64,000 nucleotides of DNA from Pseudomonas sp. GM18 (GCF_000282195.1 NZ_AKJT01000035.1:1-64000), one strand, 5' to 3'; counted from the first letter of the stretch, positions 8,973 to 18,998 are shown. Notes: generated by a model not told the origin, from the sequence alone. Made by a program: numbers and translations.

Positions 8973-9776
8973 GTGGATAAGGTTCTGAACTTCAAACAAG
9001 GCCGCGTGCCACTGCTGATCAGCATGCCCCACGCTGGCCTGCGCCTGACCCCGGTGGTGGAAGCGGGGCTGATCCCCGATGCGAAAAGCCTGCCGGACAC
9101 CGATTGGCATATCCCCAGGCTTTATGAATTTGCCGCCGAACTGGGCGCCAGCACCCTGGCGGCCGAGTACTCGCGGTTTGTCATCGACCTGAACCGGCCG
9201 TCCGACGACAAGCCTTTATATGTCGGCGCCACCACCGGTCTGTATCCGGCGACGCTGTTCGATGGCGTGCCGTTGTTCCGCGAAGGGCTGGAGCCATCGG
9301 TTGCAGAACGGGCGACGTATCTGGAGCAGATCTGGACGCCGTACCACCGCACCTTGCAGGAAGAACTGGCACGGCTGAAAGCCGAGTTCGGCTACGCGCT
9401 GCTGTTCGACGCGCACTCGATTCGCTCGGTGATTCCGCACCTGTTCGACGGCAAGCTGCCGGACTTCAACCTCGGCACCTTCAACGGCGCCAGTTGCGAT
9501 CCGCAGTTGGCCACACAGCTGGAAGCGATCTGCGCGAAGCACACCGATTACAGCCATGTGCTGAACGGCCGCTTCAAGGGCGGGCACATCACCCGGCACT
9601 ACGGCAACCCGGCCGAGAACATTCATGCCGTGCAACTGGAGTTGGGCCAGTGCACGTATATGGAAGAGTTCGAGCCGTTCCGTTATCGCCCGGATCTGGC
9701 GGCGCCGACGCAGGTGGTGCTCAGGGAATTGCTGCAAGGACTGTTGGCGTGGGGGCAGCGGCAGTATTTGAAGTAA
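8973..9776 (+). CDS. hutG: N-formylglutamate deformylase
   Basis: A 267-residue enzyme that hydrolyses N-formyl-glutamate to glutamate and formate, the last step of the five-step Hut route. Motifs include LLISMPHAGLR, VIDLNRPSDD, LFDAHSIRSVIP and QLELGQCTYMEEFEPFRY. The start is GTG at 8973, behind AGGAG at 8961-8965; a longer open frame upstream overlaps hutI and is ignored. The route implies a formiminoglutamate deiminase (hutF) elsewhere. A diverged copy of its 3' end lies downstream at 10345. Confidence 0.93.
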   Translation: MDKVLNFKQGRVPLLISMPHAGLRLTPVVEAGLIPDAKSLPDTDWHIPRLYEFAAELGASTLAAEYSRFVIDLNRPSDDKPLYVGATTGLYPATLFDGVPLFREGLEPSVAERATYLEQIWTPYHRTLQEELARLKAEFGYALLFDAHSIRSVIPHLFDGKLPDFNLGTFNGASCDPQLATQLEAICAKHTDYSHVLNGRFKGGHITRHYGNPAENIHAVQLELGQCTYMEEFEPFRYRPDLAAPTQVVLRELLQGLLAWGQRQYLK

Positions 9777-9839
9777 CAAGGGAGCTGGGCAGTCGCTTGT
9801 TTTTCTGCGTGCAGTTGCGCCGCGATGTAGTTGACTAAA

Positions 9840-9880
9840 ATGTTAAATGGGCGGCCTAAAATAGGCAGTCCATTTAACAT
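9840..9880 (-). terminator. Probable intrinsic terminator for the small secreted-protein gene
   Basis: The arms ATGTTAAATGG (9840-9850) and CCATTTAACAT (9870-9880) are perfect complements, with an inner GCCT/AGGC pairing. On the minus strand the stem runs into TTTT. It lies 57 bases past the stop of the gene at 9938. It may also end hutG transcription from the other side. Confidence 0.55.
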
Positions 9881-9937
9881 GGCGGTTAACGAAGTGCTGG
9901 ATGATGCTCCCGTCTGGGTCTCCAGTAAAGTTTCGAC

Positions 9938-10204
9938 TTATTGGACCATTAATGCGCAAGAATCCACCTTCGTGACTGGAGCTTTTGTCCCTTCATATTG
10001 GGCTTTGAGTTTACTTTCTGCGTCCTCTGCTGAGGAAGCTTGGATAGGCATTTTTATATACTGCGGGCTAGCGAGATCTGTACTCATTGTAAATTTACAA
10101 ATGTATGTCTGATCTCCAGCAAAGGCGTGGGGGGACAGTGTACAGACAGAGATCAATGCCAGCGATCCGAGGCAGTGCTTGAATGATTTGGTATTGAGCT
10201 TCAT
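9938..10204 (-). CDS. Small secreted or periplasmic protein of unknown function
   Basis: An 88-residue protein. Residues 1-29 form a clear signal peptide (basic start, hydrophobic SLALISVCTL, cleavage after HAFA). The mature part is about 59 residues with just two cysteines, C36 and C83, that could form one disulfide. The ATG at 10204 has AAGGA seven bases upstream; the frame is open for 24 further codons, but that start lacks the signal-peptide layout. The gene and its surroundings are markedly AT-rich compared with the hut genes. It is antisense to hutG and lies between hutG and a hutG remnant, which suggests it arrived by horizontal transfer. I do not recognise the family and assign no function. 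Confidence 0.7.
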   Translation of the reverse strand: MKLNTKSFKHCLGSLALISVCTLSPHAFAGDQTYICKFTMSTDLASPQYIKMPIQASSAEDAESKLKAQYEGTKAPVTKVDSCALMVQ

Positions 10205-10344
10205 CGCTATATCCTTATAAGAGTATCGATTTGAAGTTCTATTTATATCTGTTTGTCGATGGTGGTCTACTGTCATATCTGATAGGTCTAAATGGTTTCT
10301 TATGATTGTTTGCAGTTGATGGGTTTTTTATTATTCGATTTTAA

Positions 10345-10515
10345 TACTTCGGAACACCGATTATAGATATCTGCGCGATGAAACTTGAGTTGGAGAACTG
10401 CACGTACATGGAAGAGTTCGAGCCGTTCCGTTATCGCCCGGACTTGGTCGAGCCGACGCGAGTGGTGCTCCGGGAATTGCTGCAAGGGCTGTTGGCGTGG
10501 GGGCAACAACACCCC
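10345..10515 (+). pseudogene. Diverged remnant of a hutG 3' end
   Basis: In one frame this reads from FGTP through CTYMEEFEPFRYRPDL to LLQGLLAWGQ, matching the last 50 or so codons of hutG at 9597-9776. There are conservative changes such as VEPTR for AAPTQ. The 5' part of the gene is absent and the normal stop is lost, so it cannot encode an enzyme. The DNA differs from hutG at many third positions, so it is not a recent tandem duplication. It marks the far edge of the AT-rich insert. Confidence 0.8.
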
Positions 10516-10520
10516 TTGCT

Positions 10521-10549
10521 GCATTCCCACGCAGAGCGTGGGATCGATC
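10521..10549. repeat. Partial copy of the palindromic repeat (copy 3)
   Basis: GCATTCCCACGCAGAGCGTG followed by GGATCGATC corresponds to the right-hand end of the long repeat. The left part is missing. It directly follows the hutG remnant. Confidence 0.75.
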
Positions 10550-10677
10550 CTTGTCGCCACCGTGCAAAACACGGTCGCCACAGGTCACTTTTGCCGACTC
10601 GGCGCTGCGTAACGTTGTGGGCACGGTGCACAAAGACACCGGGCCCACAATAATCTGCTGCCGAGCGAGCCCTCCCG

Positions 10678-11625
10678 ATGAAACGACTGTTCAACCGCTG
10701 TCTGTTAATCCTCACCGGCACTGCTCTTCTGAGCACCAGCGTTTTCGCCAACGACCCCGCTTCCTGCAAGACCGTGCGCATGGGCGTGGTCAACTGGACT
10801 GACGTCATCGCCACCAGCGGCATGGCCGATGTGCTGCTCAACGGCCTTGGTTACGAAAGCAAGCAAACCAGTGCCGTGCAGCAAATCATCTTCGCCGGCA
10901 TCCGCGACAAGCGTCTGGATATTTTCCTCGGTTACTGGAAACCGGCGATGGACAAGAACATCGCCCCGTTCGTGTCCGCCAATCAGGTGAAGGTTATGGA
11001 CAAACCAAGCCTGGCCGACGCCCAGGCAACGCTCGCGGTACCTGACTACGTCGCTGCCGCCGGCCTGAAAACCTTCGCCGACATCGCCAGGTTCAAGGAT
11101 CAGTTGGGCGGCAAGATCTACGGCATCGAGCCGGGCAGCGGCGCCAACACCACCATCAAAACCATGATCGAGACCAACCGCTTTGGCTTGAAGGACTTCA
11201 AGCTGATCGAGTCTGGTGAGGCCGGGATGCTCGCCGCCGTGCAACGGGCGGTCAATCGCAAGGAGTTCGTGGTGTTCGTCGGCTGGACCCCGCATCCGAT
11301 GAACATCAACATGAACATCGCCTACCTGACCGGCAGCGAAGACGTCTATGGCCCGAACGAAGGTGCGGCGACCGTCTCCACCGTGACCGCGCCGGACTAT
11401 GCCGAGCGTTGCCCGAACGTGAACCGCCTGTTGGAAAACCTGACCTTCACCGCCGCTCAGGAAAGCCAGTTGATGGTGCCGATCATGGAGCGCAAGACGC
11501 CGCAGGACGTTGCCAGACAGTGGCTGCGCGATCATCCCGAAGACCTTCAGCGCTGGCTGGCGGGTGTCAGCAGTTTCGATGGCAAGGAAGGCGTGGCAAC
11601 CGTTCAGGCCAGTTTGAAACCCTGA
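10678..11625 (+). CDS. Orphan ABC substrate-binding protein, choline/quaternary-amine type
   Basis: A 315-residue periplasmic protein with a signal peptide of about 24 residues (STSVFA before NDPASC). The body resembles ChoX/BetX/CaiX choline, betaine and carnitine binding proteins: GVVNWTDVIATSGMAD, FLGYWKPAMD and VVFVGWTPHPMN carry tryptophans and a tyrosine of the kind used as a cation box. No permease or ATPase gene adjoins it, so it probably feeds a ProU-type transporter made elsewhere, such as HutWV or a Cbc system. In Pseudomonas several such binding proteins are known to share one core. The 3' end overlaps the next gene by one base (TGATG). Ligand is inferred only. Confidence 0.85.
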   Translation: MKRLFNRCLLILTGTALLSTSVFANDPASCKTVRMGVVNWTDVIATSGMADVLLNGLGYESKQTSAVQQIIFAGIRDKRLDIFLGYWKPAMDKNIAPFVSANQVKVMDKPSLADAQATLAVPDYVAAAGLKTFADIARFKDQLGGKIYGIEPGSGANTTIKTMIETNRFGLKDFKLIESGEAGMLAAVQRAVNRKEFVVFVGWTPHPMNINMNIAYLTGSEDVYGPNEGAATVSTVTAPDYAERCPNVNRLLENLTFTAAQESQLMVPIMERKTPQDVARQWLRDHPEDLQRWLAGVSSFDGKEGVATVQASLKP

Positions 11626-12545
11626 TGGCCGCGTATCCGATCTCCGCGCAGATGTCGGCGTTCGTCGAGAAAACCCTCAGCTTCAACAACACCGACAGCA
11701 GCCTCCCCGGTTTGCGTCAGGCTTATAGCGAGATGTGCCGGGCATTTACCCCGCCATGCCCCGCAGGGCTTGAGGTGGTCGATTTCGAGTTGGCGGGCGT
11801 GGCGGTGCGCTCCTGGCAACCATCGGTCAAACCACCGACCGACGGTTGGCCCTGCATTGTGTATCTGCACGGTGGCGGTTGGGTGGTGGGGGATCTGGAT
11901 TCCCACGCCTTTATCTGCGCCGAACTGGCATCGGTGCTCGGTGTGTTGGTGATCGCCGTCGATTATCGGCTGGCGCCGGAACATCCCTTTCCGGCGGCGT
12001 TCGATGACTGCCTGAGTGTCTGGCGCGCACTGCGCACGGGGCCGTTTCAGCTCGACCCGGCGCGGACGCTGGTGGCGGGCGATAGCGCTGGCGGCAACCT
12101 TGCCGCTGCGCTGTGTCTGGCCTTGCGCGATGCCGGCGAACCGGCGCCTGGTGCACAGGTTCTGATCTATCCGGGCCTGGGCGGCGATCACCTATTGCCG
12201 TCACGCAGCGAATGCACCGACGCGCCATTGCTCAGCAGCAGCGATCTGGATTGTTATCACGCGCTGTACTTGGGTGGTATCCGTCAGCCAACGGCCTATG
12301 CGATGCCCTTGCTCGCCGACGACTTCAGCGGTCTGCCGCCGACGTTGATTGCCGTGGCGCAGTTCGACCCGTTGCGCGATGACGGCGTTCTTTACGCCGG
12401 GCGACTCAACGCCGCCGGCGTGAGCGCAATGCTTTATTACGGTCAGGGGCTGGTTCATGGTTGTTTGCGGGCGCGGGGGCAGGTTGCCGAGGTCGACCGA
12501 CTCTATGAAACCCTGCTCGGCTATTTGGCTGACAAGACGGGCTGA
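11625..12545 (+). CDS. Alpha/beta-hydrolase, hormone-sensitive-lipase family esterase
   Basis: A 306-residue cytoplasmic hydrolase. HGGGW at residues 82-86 forms the oxyanion hole. YRLAPEHPFPAA follows, and the nucleophile is S154 in GDSAGG. The acid is probably in VAQFDPLRDDG and the histidine in LVHGCLR. The ATG at 11625 overlaps the binding-protein stop codon; an earlier start in the same frame would lie wholly inside that gene. Coupling to a quaternary-amine binding protein suggests it cleaves an imported ester, for example an acylcarnitine or choline ester. Short-chain acylcarnitine hydrolases of this type are known in Pseudomonas, but the substrate here is a guess. Confidence 0.88.
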   Translation: MAAYPISAQMSAFVEKTLSFNNTDSSLPGLRQAYSEMCRAFTPPCPAGLEVVDFELAGVAVRSWQPSVKPPTDGWPCIVYLHGGGWVVGDLDSHAFICAELASVLGVLVIAVDYRLAPEHPFPAAFDDCLSVWRALRTGPFQLDPARTLVAGDSAGGNLAAALCLALRDAGEPAPGAQVLIYPGLGGDHLLPSRSECTDAPLLSSSDLDCYHALYLGGIRQPTAYAMPLLADDFSGLPPTLIAVAQFDPLRDDGVLYAGRLNAAGVSAMLYYGQGLVHGCLRARGQVAEVDRLYETLLGYLADKTG

Positions 12546-12673
12546 GAAGACGGGCTGACAAACGCTGACGCTGCGAGGGGCATGCTCATTGAAGTAATTC
12601 GGGTTTATGATGCCGGACGGCAGAATAATAGAAGTCCCTACAGGGATGACCTCGACCCCTTACGGAGCGCGCA

Positions 12674-13645
12674 ATGCAGACTTTGTACCCGCAGATCAAA
12701 CCCCACGCCCGGCACGATCTGGCCGTCGATAAAACCCATACGCTGTATGTCGACGAAAGCGGTTCACCGGAAGGTTTGCCGGTAGTGTTCATTCACGGCG
12801 GCCCCGGCGCCGGGTGTGATGCGCAGAGCCGCCGGTATTTCGATCCGAACCTGTATCGCATCGTTACCTTCGACCAGCGCGGTTGCGGTCGCTCCACGCC
12901 CCACGCCAGCCTGGAAAACAACACCACCTGGGATCTGGTCGCCGACCTCGAGCGGATTCGCAAACACCTGGGCATCGACAAATGGGTGCTGTTCGGCGGT
13001 TCCTGGGGTTCGACCCTGGCCCTGGCTTATGCGCAAACCCACCCGGAGCGCGTGCACGGGTTGATTCTGCGCGGGATATTTCTCTGCCGTCCTCAGGAAA
13101 TCGAGTGGTTCTACCAGTGTGGCGCCAGTCGCCTGTTCCCCGATTACTGGCAGGACTACATCGCGCCGATCCCGCTGGACGAGCGCGACGACTTGCTCTC
13201 GGCATTCCATAAACGCCTGGTCGGCAACGACCAGATCGCCCAGATGCACGCGGCCAAGGCCTGGTCCATCTGGGAAGGCCGCACCGCGACCCTGCGTCCG
13301 AACCCGCTGGTGGTCGATCGTTTCTCCGAACCCCAGCGCGCATTGTCCATCGCCCGTATCGAATGCCACTACTTCACCAATAACGCTTTCCTCGAGCCGA
13401 ACCAGTTGATCCGCGACATGGGCAAGATCGCCCATTTGCCCGGTGTCATCGTCCATGGTCGCTATGACGTGATCTGTCCGCTGGACAACGCCTGGGAACT
13501 GCATCAGGCCTGGCCGAACAGCGAATTGCAGGTGATTCGCGACGCCGGCCATGCGGCGTCCGAACCGGGGATCACCGATGCATTGGTACGCGCCGCCGAT
13601 CAGATGGCCCGTCGTTTGCTCGACCTGTCGCCTGACGAAGCATGA
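12674..13645 (+). CDS. pip: Proline iminopeptidase
   Basis: A 323-residue alpha/beta-hydrolase of peptidase family S33 that removes N-terminal proline from peptides. HGGPGAG at 41-47 and FDQRGCGRS at 66-74 are family markers; S110 in GGSWGS is the nucleophile. The acid lies near GRYDVICP and the histidine in [14 protein letters not shown] at 12664-12667 supports the start. It overlaps dtd by ATGA, the usual pip-dtd pair in Pseudomonas. Length is normal for the family. Confidence 0.94.
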   Translation: MQTLYPQIKPHARHDLAVDKTHTLYVDESGSPEGLPVVFIHGGPGAGCDAQSRRYFDPNLYRIVTFDQRGCGRSTPHASLENNTTWDLVADLERIRKHLGIDKWVLFGGSWGSTLALAYAQTHPERVHGLILRGIFLCRPQEIEWFYQCGASRLFPDYWQDYIAPIPLDERDDLLSAFHKRLVGNDQIAQMHAAKAWSIWEGRTATLRPNPLVVDRFSEPQRALSIARIECHYFTNNAFLEPNQLIRDMGKIAHLPGVIVHGRYDVICPLDNAWELHQAWPNSELQVIRDAGHAASEPGITDALVRAADQMARRLLDLSPDEA

Positions 13646-14079
13646 AGGGCCTGCTGCAACGCGTGCGCGGCGCGCGAGTCGAGGTCGCCGGAGAGGTGGT
13701 TGGTGCGGTAGATCAGGGGTTGCTGGTGCTGGTGGCGGTCGAGCCCGACGACACTCAGGCCAATGCCGACAAACTTCTGCATAAGCTGCTTAACTATCGA
13801 GTATTCAGTGACGCCGAGGGCAAGATGAATCTGTCCCTGGCGGACGTGGGCGGCGGATTGTTGCTGGTCTCGCAGTTCACCCTGGCCGCTGATACAAAAA
13901 ACGGGTTGCGCCCGAGTTTTTCGACTGCGGCCCCTCCGGCCTTGGGTGAGGCGCTTTTCGACTATCTATTGGGCAAAGCGAAACAGGTGCATGGCACTGT
14001 GGCATCAGGTAGATTCGGCGCGGATATGCAGGTGCACCTGGTCAATGATGGCCCGGTAACCTTCCTGTTACAGACGTGA
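13642..14079 (+). CDS. dtd: D-aminoacyl-tRNA deacylase
   Basis: A 145-residue DTD-fold enzyme that hydrolyses D-aminoacyl-tRNAs such as D-Tyr-tRNA, and also Gly-tRNA mischarged on tRNA-Ala. The two family motifs that build the cross-dimer active site are visible: [17 protein letters not shown] near residue 78, and NDGPVTF near the C-terminus. Translation is coupled to pip through a four-base overlap. Start and length (145) match the bacterial family. Confidence 0.97.
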   Translation: MKGLLQRVRGARVEVAGEVVGAVDQGLLVLVAVEPDDTQANADKLLHKLLNYRVFSDAEGKMNLSLADVGGGLLLVSQFTLAADTKNGLRPSFSTAAPPALGEALFDYLLGKAKQVHGTVASGRFGADMQVHLVNDGPVTFLLQT

Positions 14080-14400
14080 AAGCGCTTGAAACATGTTTTT
14101 AAGGGCATTTCGGCTGAAAACAGAGGCTTTTCCCGATAAATACTTGCTTCCCCCTGATGCGTTGTAACGCGGCCTACTAGATAATCGCGCGCTACGGGGA
14201 TCAGCGTTCGTTGGTCCATTTTGACTTAGGTAGAGACTTGTCCGGGGCCTGTTGGGGAATCATTTTGCCCCATGGGAGTCGGAACAATGCTCGCCAACTT
14301 GGCAAGAGTGGTCCGCAGGGTCGGTTTTTTTCCACCGTACACCGTGCTGGCACTTTAACTGGCCGTTGGTTTTTTGATCTGTTTTCGGCGAGGGTTGCTC
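14080..14400. other. Intergenic region upstream of opgG
   Basis: These 321 bases contain no convincing gene. Small inverted repeats are visible (GGGG/CCCC around 14250-14275 and GCCAACTTGGC near 14290). No clean sigma-70 promoter was found; the TTGACT near 14220 has no good -10 at 16-18 bases. The opgG promoter is presumably here. Confidence 0.6.
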
Positions 14401-16206
14401 GTGATTGTTAGTCCCTGTAATGCACCAAAATTGTCTGCCAAACGGTTTCGAAACGCACTGGTAGCGGGCTCTGCACTGCTCTGCCTGTTCAGCGCCGGCC
14501 AGCTTTGGGCATTCAATCTGGATGACGTATCGGTCAAGGCAAAAGAGCTGGCCGGGCAAAAATTCGAAGCCCCGCGCAGTAACCTGCCGAATGAATTTCG
14601 TGAGATGAAATTCGCGGATTATCAAAAAATTCGCTTCCTCACCGAAAAAGCCGAGTGGGCTAACCAGAAAACCCCATTCAAGCTGTCGTTCTATCACCAG
14701 GGCATGCACTTCGATACGCCGGTGAAAATCAACGAAATCACGGCCAACACCGTCGAAGAGATCAAATACGACCCAAGTCGTTTCGATTTCGGCGATATGA
14801 AGTTCGATCCTAAAGCCACTGAAAAGCTGGGTTATGCCGGTTTCCGTGTGCTGTACCCGATCAACAAGGCCGACAAGCAAGACGAAATCATGACCATGCT
14901 CGGCGCGAGTTACTTCCGCGTTGTCGGCAAGGGCCACACCTATGGCTTGTCCGCTCGCGGCATGGCCATCGATACCGCCTTGCCGTCCGGCGAAGAGTTC
15001 CCGCGTTTTACCGAGTTCTGGATTCAGCAGCCGAAGCCGGGCGATAAGCACCTGGTGATCTTCGCCCTGCTGGATTCGCCGCGCGCCACCGGTGCCTATC
15101 GCCTGACCCTGCGCCCGGGCAGCGACACGGTCGTAGACGTCAAGGCCAAGATGTTCCTGCGTGACAAGGTCACCAAACTCGGCGTTGCGCCGCTGACCAG
15201 CATGTATCTGTTCGGCGCCAACCAGCCATCGAAAGTGTTGAACTACCGTCGCGAACTGCACGACTCCAGCGGTCTGTCGATCCATGCCGGCAACGGCGAA
15301 TGGATCTGGCGCCCATTGAACAACCCGAAACACCTGGCCGTAAGCAACTTCTCGATCGAGAACCCGCGCGGTTTCGGCTTGCTGCAACGTGGTCGTGACT
15401 TCAGCCACTACGAAGACCTCGACGACCGCTACGACAAGCGCCCAAGTGCCTGGATCGAGCCGAAAGGCGATTGGGGCAAGGGCTCCGTCGATCTGGTGGA
15501 GATTCCTACCGCTGACGAAACCAACGACAATATCGTTGCTTTCTGGAGCCCGGAAAAACTGCCAGAGCCTGGCCAGCCCCTGGACGTCGCCTATCGCATG
15601 CACTGGACCATCGACGAAGCCTCCCTGCATTCGGCGGACAGCGCCTGGGTTCAGCAGACCCTGCGTTCCACGGGTGACGTGAAGCAGTCGAACCTGATTC
15701 GTCAGCCGGACGGCAGCGTGGCCTACCTGGTGGATTTCCAGGGTCCGTCCCTGCAAGACTTGCCGGAAGATGCCGAAGTACGCAGCCAGGTGAGCGTTGG
15801 CGACAACGCGGAGCTGGTCGAGAACAGCGTCCGTTACAACCCTGAAACCAAGGGCTGGCGCCTGACCCTGCGGATGAAGATCAAGGATCCGAACAAGTCC
15901 ACCGAAATGCGTGCAGCACTGGTCAAGACCATCACGCCTGCCGAGACGATCAAGACCACGGCGCCAGCGTCCAGCTCTTCCGTTGCCAAGGCCGACAAGA
16001 TCGCCGCCAAGCAGCAGGAGAAGAAGGACAAGGAGGCCAAGCAAGCTGAAGCGCAAGCCCAGCAAGTCAAGGACACCAAGGACAAGGACAACAAAGACGC
16101 CAAGCAGCCTGTCGCTGCCGAAGCGGCCCCTGCCACACCGGAATCGGCACCGACTGAACAAGTCCTGACCGAGACCTGGAGCTATCAGTTGCCCGCCGAT
16201 GAGTAA
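14401..16206 (+). CDS. opgG: Osmoregulated periplasmic glucan biosynthesis protein G
   Basis: A 601-residue periplasmic protein needed with OpgH to make beta-1,2/1,6-branched glucans. Translation is taken from GTG at 14401, with GAGGG six bases upstream, giving [10 protein letters not shown] and a signal peptide ending GQLWA before FNLDD. The body matches MdoG ([25 protein letters not shown] segment, [11 protein letters not shown]). A low-complexity Lys/Ala/Gln/Glu-rich insert occupies about residues 510-588, just before the conserved tail [12 protein letters not shown]. This explains why it is longer than E. coli OpgG (about 511). It overlaps opgH by eight bases. Confidence 0.95.
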   Translation: MIVSPCNAPKLSAKRFRNALVAGSALLCLFSAGQLWAFNLDDVSVKAKELAGQKFEAPRSNLPNEFREMKFADYQKIRFLTEKAEWANQKTPFKLSFYHQGMHFDTPVKINEITANTVEEIKYDPSRFDFGDMKFDPKATEKLGYAGFRVLYPINKADKQDEIMTMLGASYFRVVGKGHTYGLSARGMAIDTALPSGEEFPRFTEFWIQQPKPGDKHLVIFALLDSPRATGAYRLTLRPGSDTVVDVKAKMFLRDKVTKLGVAPLTSMYLFGANQPSKVLNYRRELHDSSGLSIHAGNGEWIWRPLNNPKHLAVSNFSIENPRGFGLLQRGRDFSHYEDLDDRYDKRPSAWIEPKGDWGKGSVDLVEIPTADETNDNIVAFWSPEKLPEPGQPLDVAYRMHWTIDEASLHSADSAWVQQTLRSTGDVKQSNLIRQPDGSVAYLVDFQGPSLQDLPEDAEVRSQVSVGDNAELVENSVRYNPETKGWRLTLRMKIKDPNKSTEMRAALVKTITPAETIKTTAPASSSSVAKADKIAAKQQEKKDKEAKQAEAQAQQVKDTKDKDNKDAKQPVAAEAAPATPESAPTEQVLTETWSYQLPADE

Positions 16207-18769
16207 TTCACACGTACAGCCACAAACGCTTGCCGAGTACCTGGCGCATTTGCCGATGACCGACGAGCAGCGCGCGGAACTCGCGGGCTGCAAGTCTTTC
16301 AGTGAATTGCACGAACGTCTGTCGTCCCAGGCGTTCGACGCGCCGACCGATGCCGCCCAGGCGTCGGTCGGGCGGCGCCTGACCCTGAACACCGCCGAAG
16401 AACTGGCGGATGCGCAAATGTTGGGACTCGACGCCAGTGGTCGGGTTTGCCTCAAGGCAGCCCCGCCGATCCGTCGGACCAAAGTCGTTCCGGAGCCATG
16501 GCGCACCAATATTCTGGTGCGTGGCTGGCGTCGGCTGACCGGTCGCACCAACCCGCCGCAGCCGCCGAAAGACGAGAACGTGCTGCCGGCAGCTCGCTGG
16601 CGCACCGTCGGTTCGATCCGCCGCTATATTCTGCTGGTGCTGATGCTCGGCCAGACGATCGTCGCCGGCTGGTACATGAAAGGCATCATGCCGTACCAGG
16701 GCTGGTCGTTCGTCGATCTTGAAGAAGTCCTGCACCAACCGCTCCTGCAAACCGCGGCTCAGGTGCTGCCTTACGCGTTGCAAACCAGCATCCTGATTCT
16801 GTTCGGGATTCTGTTCTGCTGGGTGTCGGCCGGTTTCTGGACCGCGCTGATGGGCTTCCTCGAGTTGATCACGGGGCGTGACAAGTACCGCATTTCCGGC
16901 GCCAGCGCCGGCAACGAGCCGATCGCCAAGGACGCACGCACCGCATTGGTGATGCCGATCTGCAACGAAGACGTGCCGCGGGTATTCGCCGGTTTGCGGG
17001 CGACCTTCGAGTCGGTTGCAGCCTCGGGTAACCTGGATCGCTTCGACTTTTTCGTGCTCAGCGACAGTAACGACGCCGATATCTGCGTCGCCGAACAGCA
17101 GGCCTGGCTGGACGTCTGCCGTGAAGCCAAGGGCTTCGGCAAGATCTTCTACCGCCGCCGCCGTCGTCGCGTAAAACGTAAAAGCGGCAACCTCGACGAC
17201 TTCTGCCGTCGTTGGGGCGGTGACTACAAGTACATGGTCGTGCTCGACGCCGACAGCGTAATGAGCGGTGAATGCCTGAGCAGCCTGGTGCGCCTGATGG
17301 AAGCCACGCCGGACGCCGGGATCATCCAGACCGCGCCGCGTGCGTCGGGCATGGACACCCTTTATGCACGTATGCAGCAGTTCGCCACGCGTGTGTATGG
17401 TCCGCTGTTCACCGCCGGTCTGCACTTCTGGCAGTTGGGCGAATCCCACTACTGGGGCCACAACGCGATCATCCGCATGAAGCCGTTCATCGAGCACTGC
17501 GCCCTGGCGCCGTTGCCCGGTAAAGGTGCGTTCGCCGGTGCGATTCTGTCCCACGACTTCGTTGAAGCTGCGCTGATGCGCCGTGCCGGCTGGGGCGTGT
17601 GGATTGCCTATGACTTGCCGGGCAGCTACGAAGAACTGCCGCCGAACCTGCTGGACGAACTCAAGCGTGACCGTCGCTGGTGCCACGGCAACCTGATGAA
17701 CTTCCGCCTGTTCCTGGTCAAGGGCATGCACCCGGTACACCGTGCGGTGTTCCTGACAGGCGTGATGTCTTACCTGTCGGCACCGTTGTGGTTCTTCTTC
17801 CTTGTGCTGTCGACAGCCCTGCTGGCGACCAACACGCTGATGGAGCCGCAGTACTTCCTGGAACCGCGCCAGCTCTATCCGTTGTGGCCGCAATGGCACC
17901 CGGACAAGGCGATTGCGCTGTTCTCGACGACCATCGTGCTGCTGTTCCTGCCGAAGTTGCTGAGCATCATCCTGATCTGGGCCAAGGGTGCGAAAGAGTT
18001 CGGTGGCAGGTTCAAGGTGACGCTGTCGATGCTGCTGGAGATGTTGTTCTCCATGCTGCTGGCGCCGGTGCGGATGATTTTCCACACCCGTTTCGTACTC
18101 GCCGCGTTCCTCGGCTGGGCCGCGACCTGGAATTCGCCGCAACGTGACGACGACTCCACGCCGTGGAGCGAAGCGGTCAAGCGCCACGGTCCGCAGACCT
18201 TGCTGGGCTTCTTCTGGGCCCTGCTGGTGATCTGGCTGAACCCGAGCTTCCTCTGGTGGCTGGTGCCGATCGTCGGTTCGCTGATGCTGTCGATTCCGGT
18301 GTCGGTGATCTCCAGTCGTGTCGGTCTGGGCCTGAAGTCGCGTGACGAGAGCCTGTTCCTGATTCCTGAGGAATACAATCCGCCGCAGGCATTGCTGGCG
18401 ACCGATCAGTACACCCACGAAAACCGCTGGCATGCACTGCACGACGGCTTCGTCCGGTCGGTGGTCGATCCACAGCAGAACGCATTGGCGTGCGCGCTGG
18501 CGACGTCTCGTCACCGTCAGGCCGAGCCGATCGAATGGCTGCGCATCGAGCGGGTTCGCCATGCGATGAAGGTCGGGCCTGAAGGGCTGACCAACAACGA
18601 GCGCGTGGCCCTGCTGAGTGATCCGGTGGCACTGGGTCGCTTGCATGAGCAAGTCTGGAGCGAAGGCCATGCCGAGTGGCTGCAGGCCTGGCGCACTTCG
18701 GTGGATGCCGATCCGCATGCGCCACTGTTGCCGCTCAAGCCGTTGAGCGTGCAGCCTCAGTTGGCATAA
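16199..18769 (+). CDS. opgH: Glucan beta-glucosyltransferase
   Basis: An 856-residue inner-membrane family 2 glycosyltransferase that polymerises UDP-glucose into the periplasmic glucan backbone. Hydrophobic segments are visible around [17 protein letters not shown] and [17 protein letters not shown]. The catalytic domain follows, with [20 protein letters not shown] and RDRRWCHGN (the RxxRW-like acceptor motif). More membrane helices and a C-terminal domain come after. The start at 16199 overlaps opgG, so expression is coupled. A strong terminator ends the operon at 18772. Confidence 0.96.
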   Translation: MSNSHVQPQTLAEYLAHLPMTDEQRAELAGCKSFSELHERLSSQAFDAPTDAAQASVGRRLTLNTAEELADAQMLGLDASGRVCLKAAPPIRRTKVVPEPWRTNILVRGWRRLTGRTNPPQPPKDENVLPAARWRTVGSIRRYILLVLMLGQTIVAGWYMKGIMPYQGWSFVDLEEVLHQPLLQTAAQVLPYALQTSILILFGILFCWVSAGFWTALMGFLELITGRDKYRISGASAGNEPIAKDARTALVMPICNEDVPRVFAGLRATFESVAASGNLDRFDFFVLSDSNDADICVAEQQAWLDVCREAKGFGKIFYRRRRRRVKRKSGNLDDFCRRWGGDYKYMVVLDADSVMSGECLSSLVRLMEATPDAGIIQTAPRASGMDTLYARMQQFATRVYGPLFTAGLHFWQLGESHYWGHNAIIRMKPFIEHCALAPLPGKGAFAGAILSHDFVEAALMRRAGWGVWIAYDLPGSYEELPPNLLDELKRDRRWCHGNLMNFRLFLVKGMHPVHRAVFLTGVMSYLSAPLWFFFLVLSTALLATNTLMEPQYFLEPRQLYPLWPQWHPDKAIALFSTTIVLLFLPKLLSIILIWAKGAKEFGGRFKVTLSMLLEMLFSMLLAPVRMIFHTRFVLAAFLGWAATWNSPQRDDDSTPWSEAVKRHGPQTLLGFFWALLVIWLNPSFLWWLVPIVGSLMLSIPVSVISSRVGLGLKSRDESLFLIPEEYNPPQALLATDQYTHENRWHALHDGFVRSVVDPQQNALACALATSRHRQAEPIEWLRIERVRHAMKVGPEGLTNNERVALLSDPVALGRLHEQVWSEGHAEWLQAWRTSVDADPHAPLLPLKPLSVQPQLA

Positions 18770-18771
18770 TG

Positions 18772-18800
18772 AAAAACCCCGCGAAAGCGGGGTTTTTTTT
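18772..18800 (+). terminator. Rho-independent terminator of opgGH
   Basis: The stem CCCCGC/GCGGGG (18777-18782 and 18787-18792) closes on a GAAA loop and is flanked by A5 and T8. It starts two bases after the opgH stop codon. Confidence 0.96.
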
Positions 18801-18808
18801 GTGCTGAT

Positions 18809-18839
18809 GATCATTCCCGTGTTCTGCGTGGGAACGATC
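18809..18839. repeat. Degenerate 31-bp palindrome (copy 4)
   Basis: GATCATTCCCGTG, then TTC, then TGCGTGGGAACGATC. It differs from the consensus mainly in the left arm. It follows the opgH terminator. Confidence 0.75.
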
Positions 18840-18998
18840 AAACAAATCCCCCTCAACCCCTTGTGCAAACGGCCGAGTGCGTTAGCATCCGTCCCCGAAT
18901 TGGTGCGCCCGGACAACTTTCTGTTCGTATCTGCCGGTTTCCCAAAGGAAATCTGCGGTTTGCGTGCCTCACAATGCGATGGTTTTGGGGACTTGAAG

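Noticed and set aside
9831..10112. A 93-codon plus-strand frame overlapping the small secreted gene
   Set aside because: It starts inside the terminator palindrome, lacks a ribosome site, and opposes a gene with a clear signal peptide.
10378..10653. Open frame beginning MKLELENCTYMEE
   Set aside because: Its first half is the hutG remnant and the rest is repeat and spacer; there is no ribosome site and no full domain.
14221..14250. TTGACT as a -35 box for opgG
   Set aside because: No acceptable -10 hexamer lies 16-18 bases downstream.
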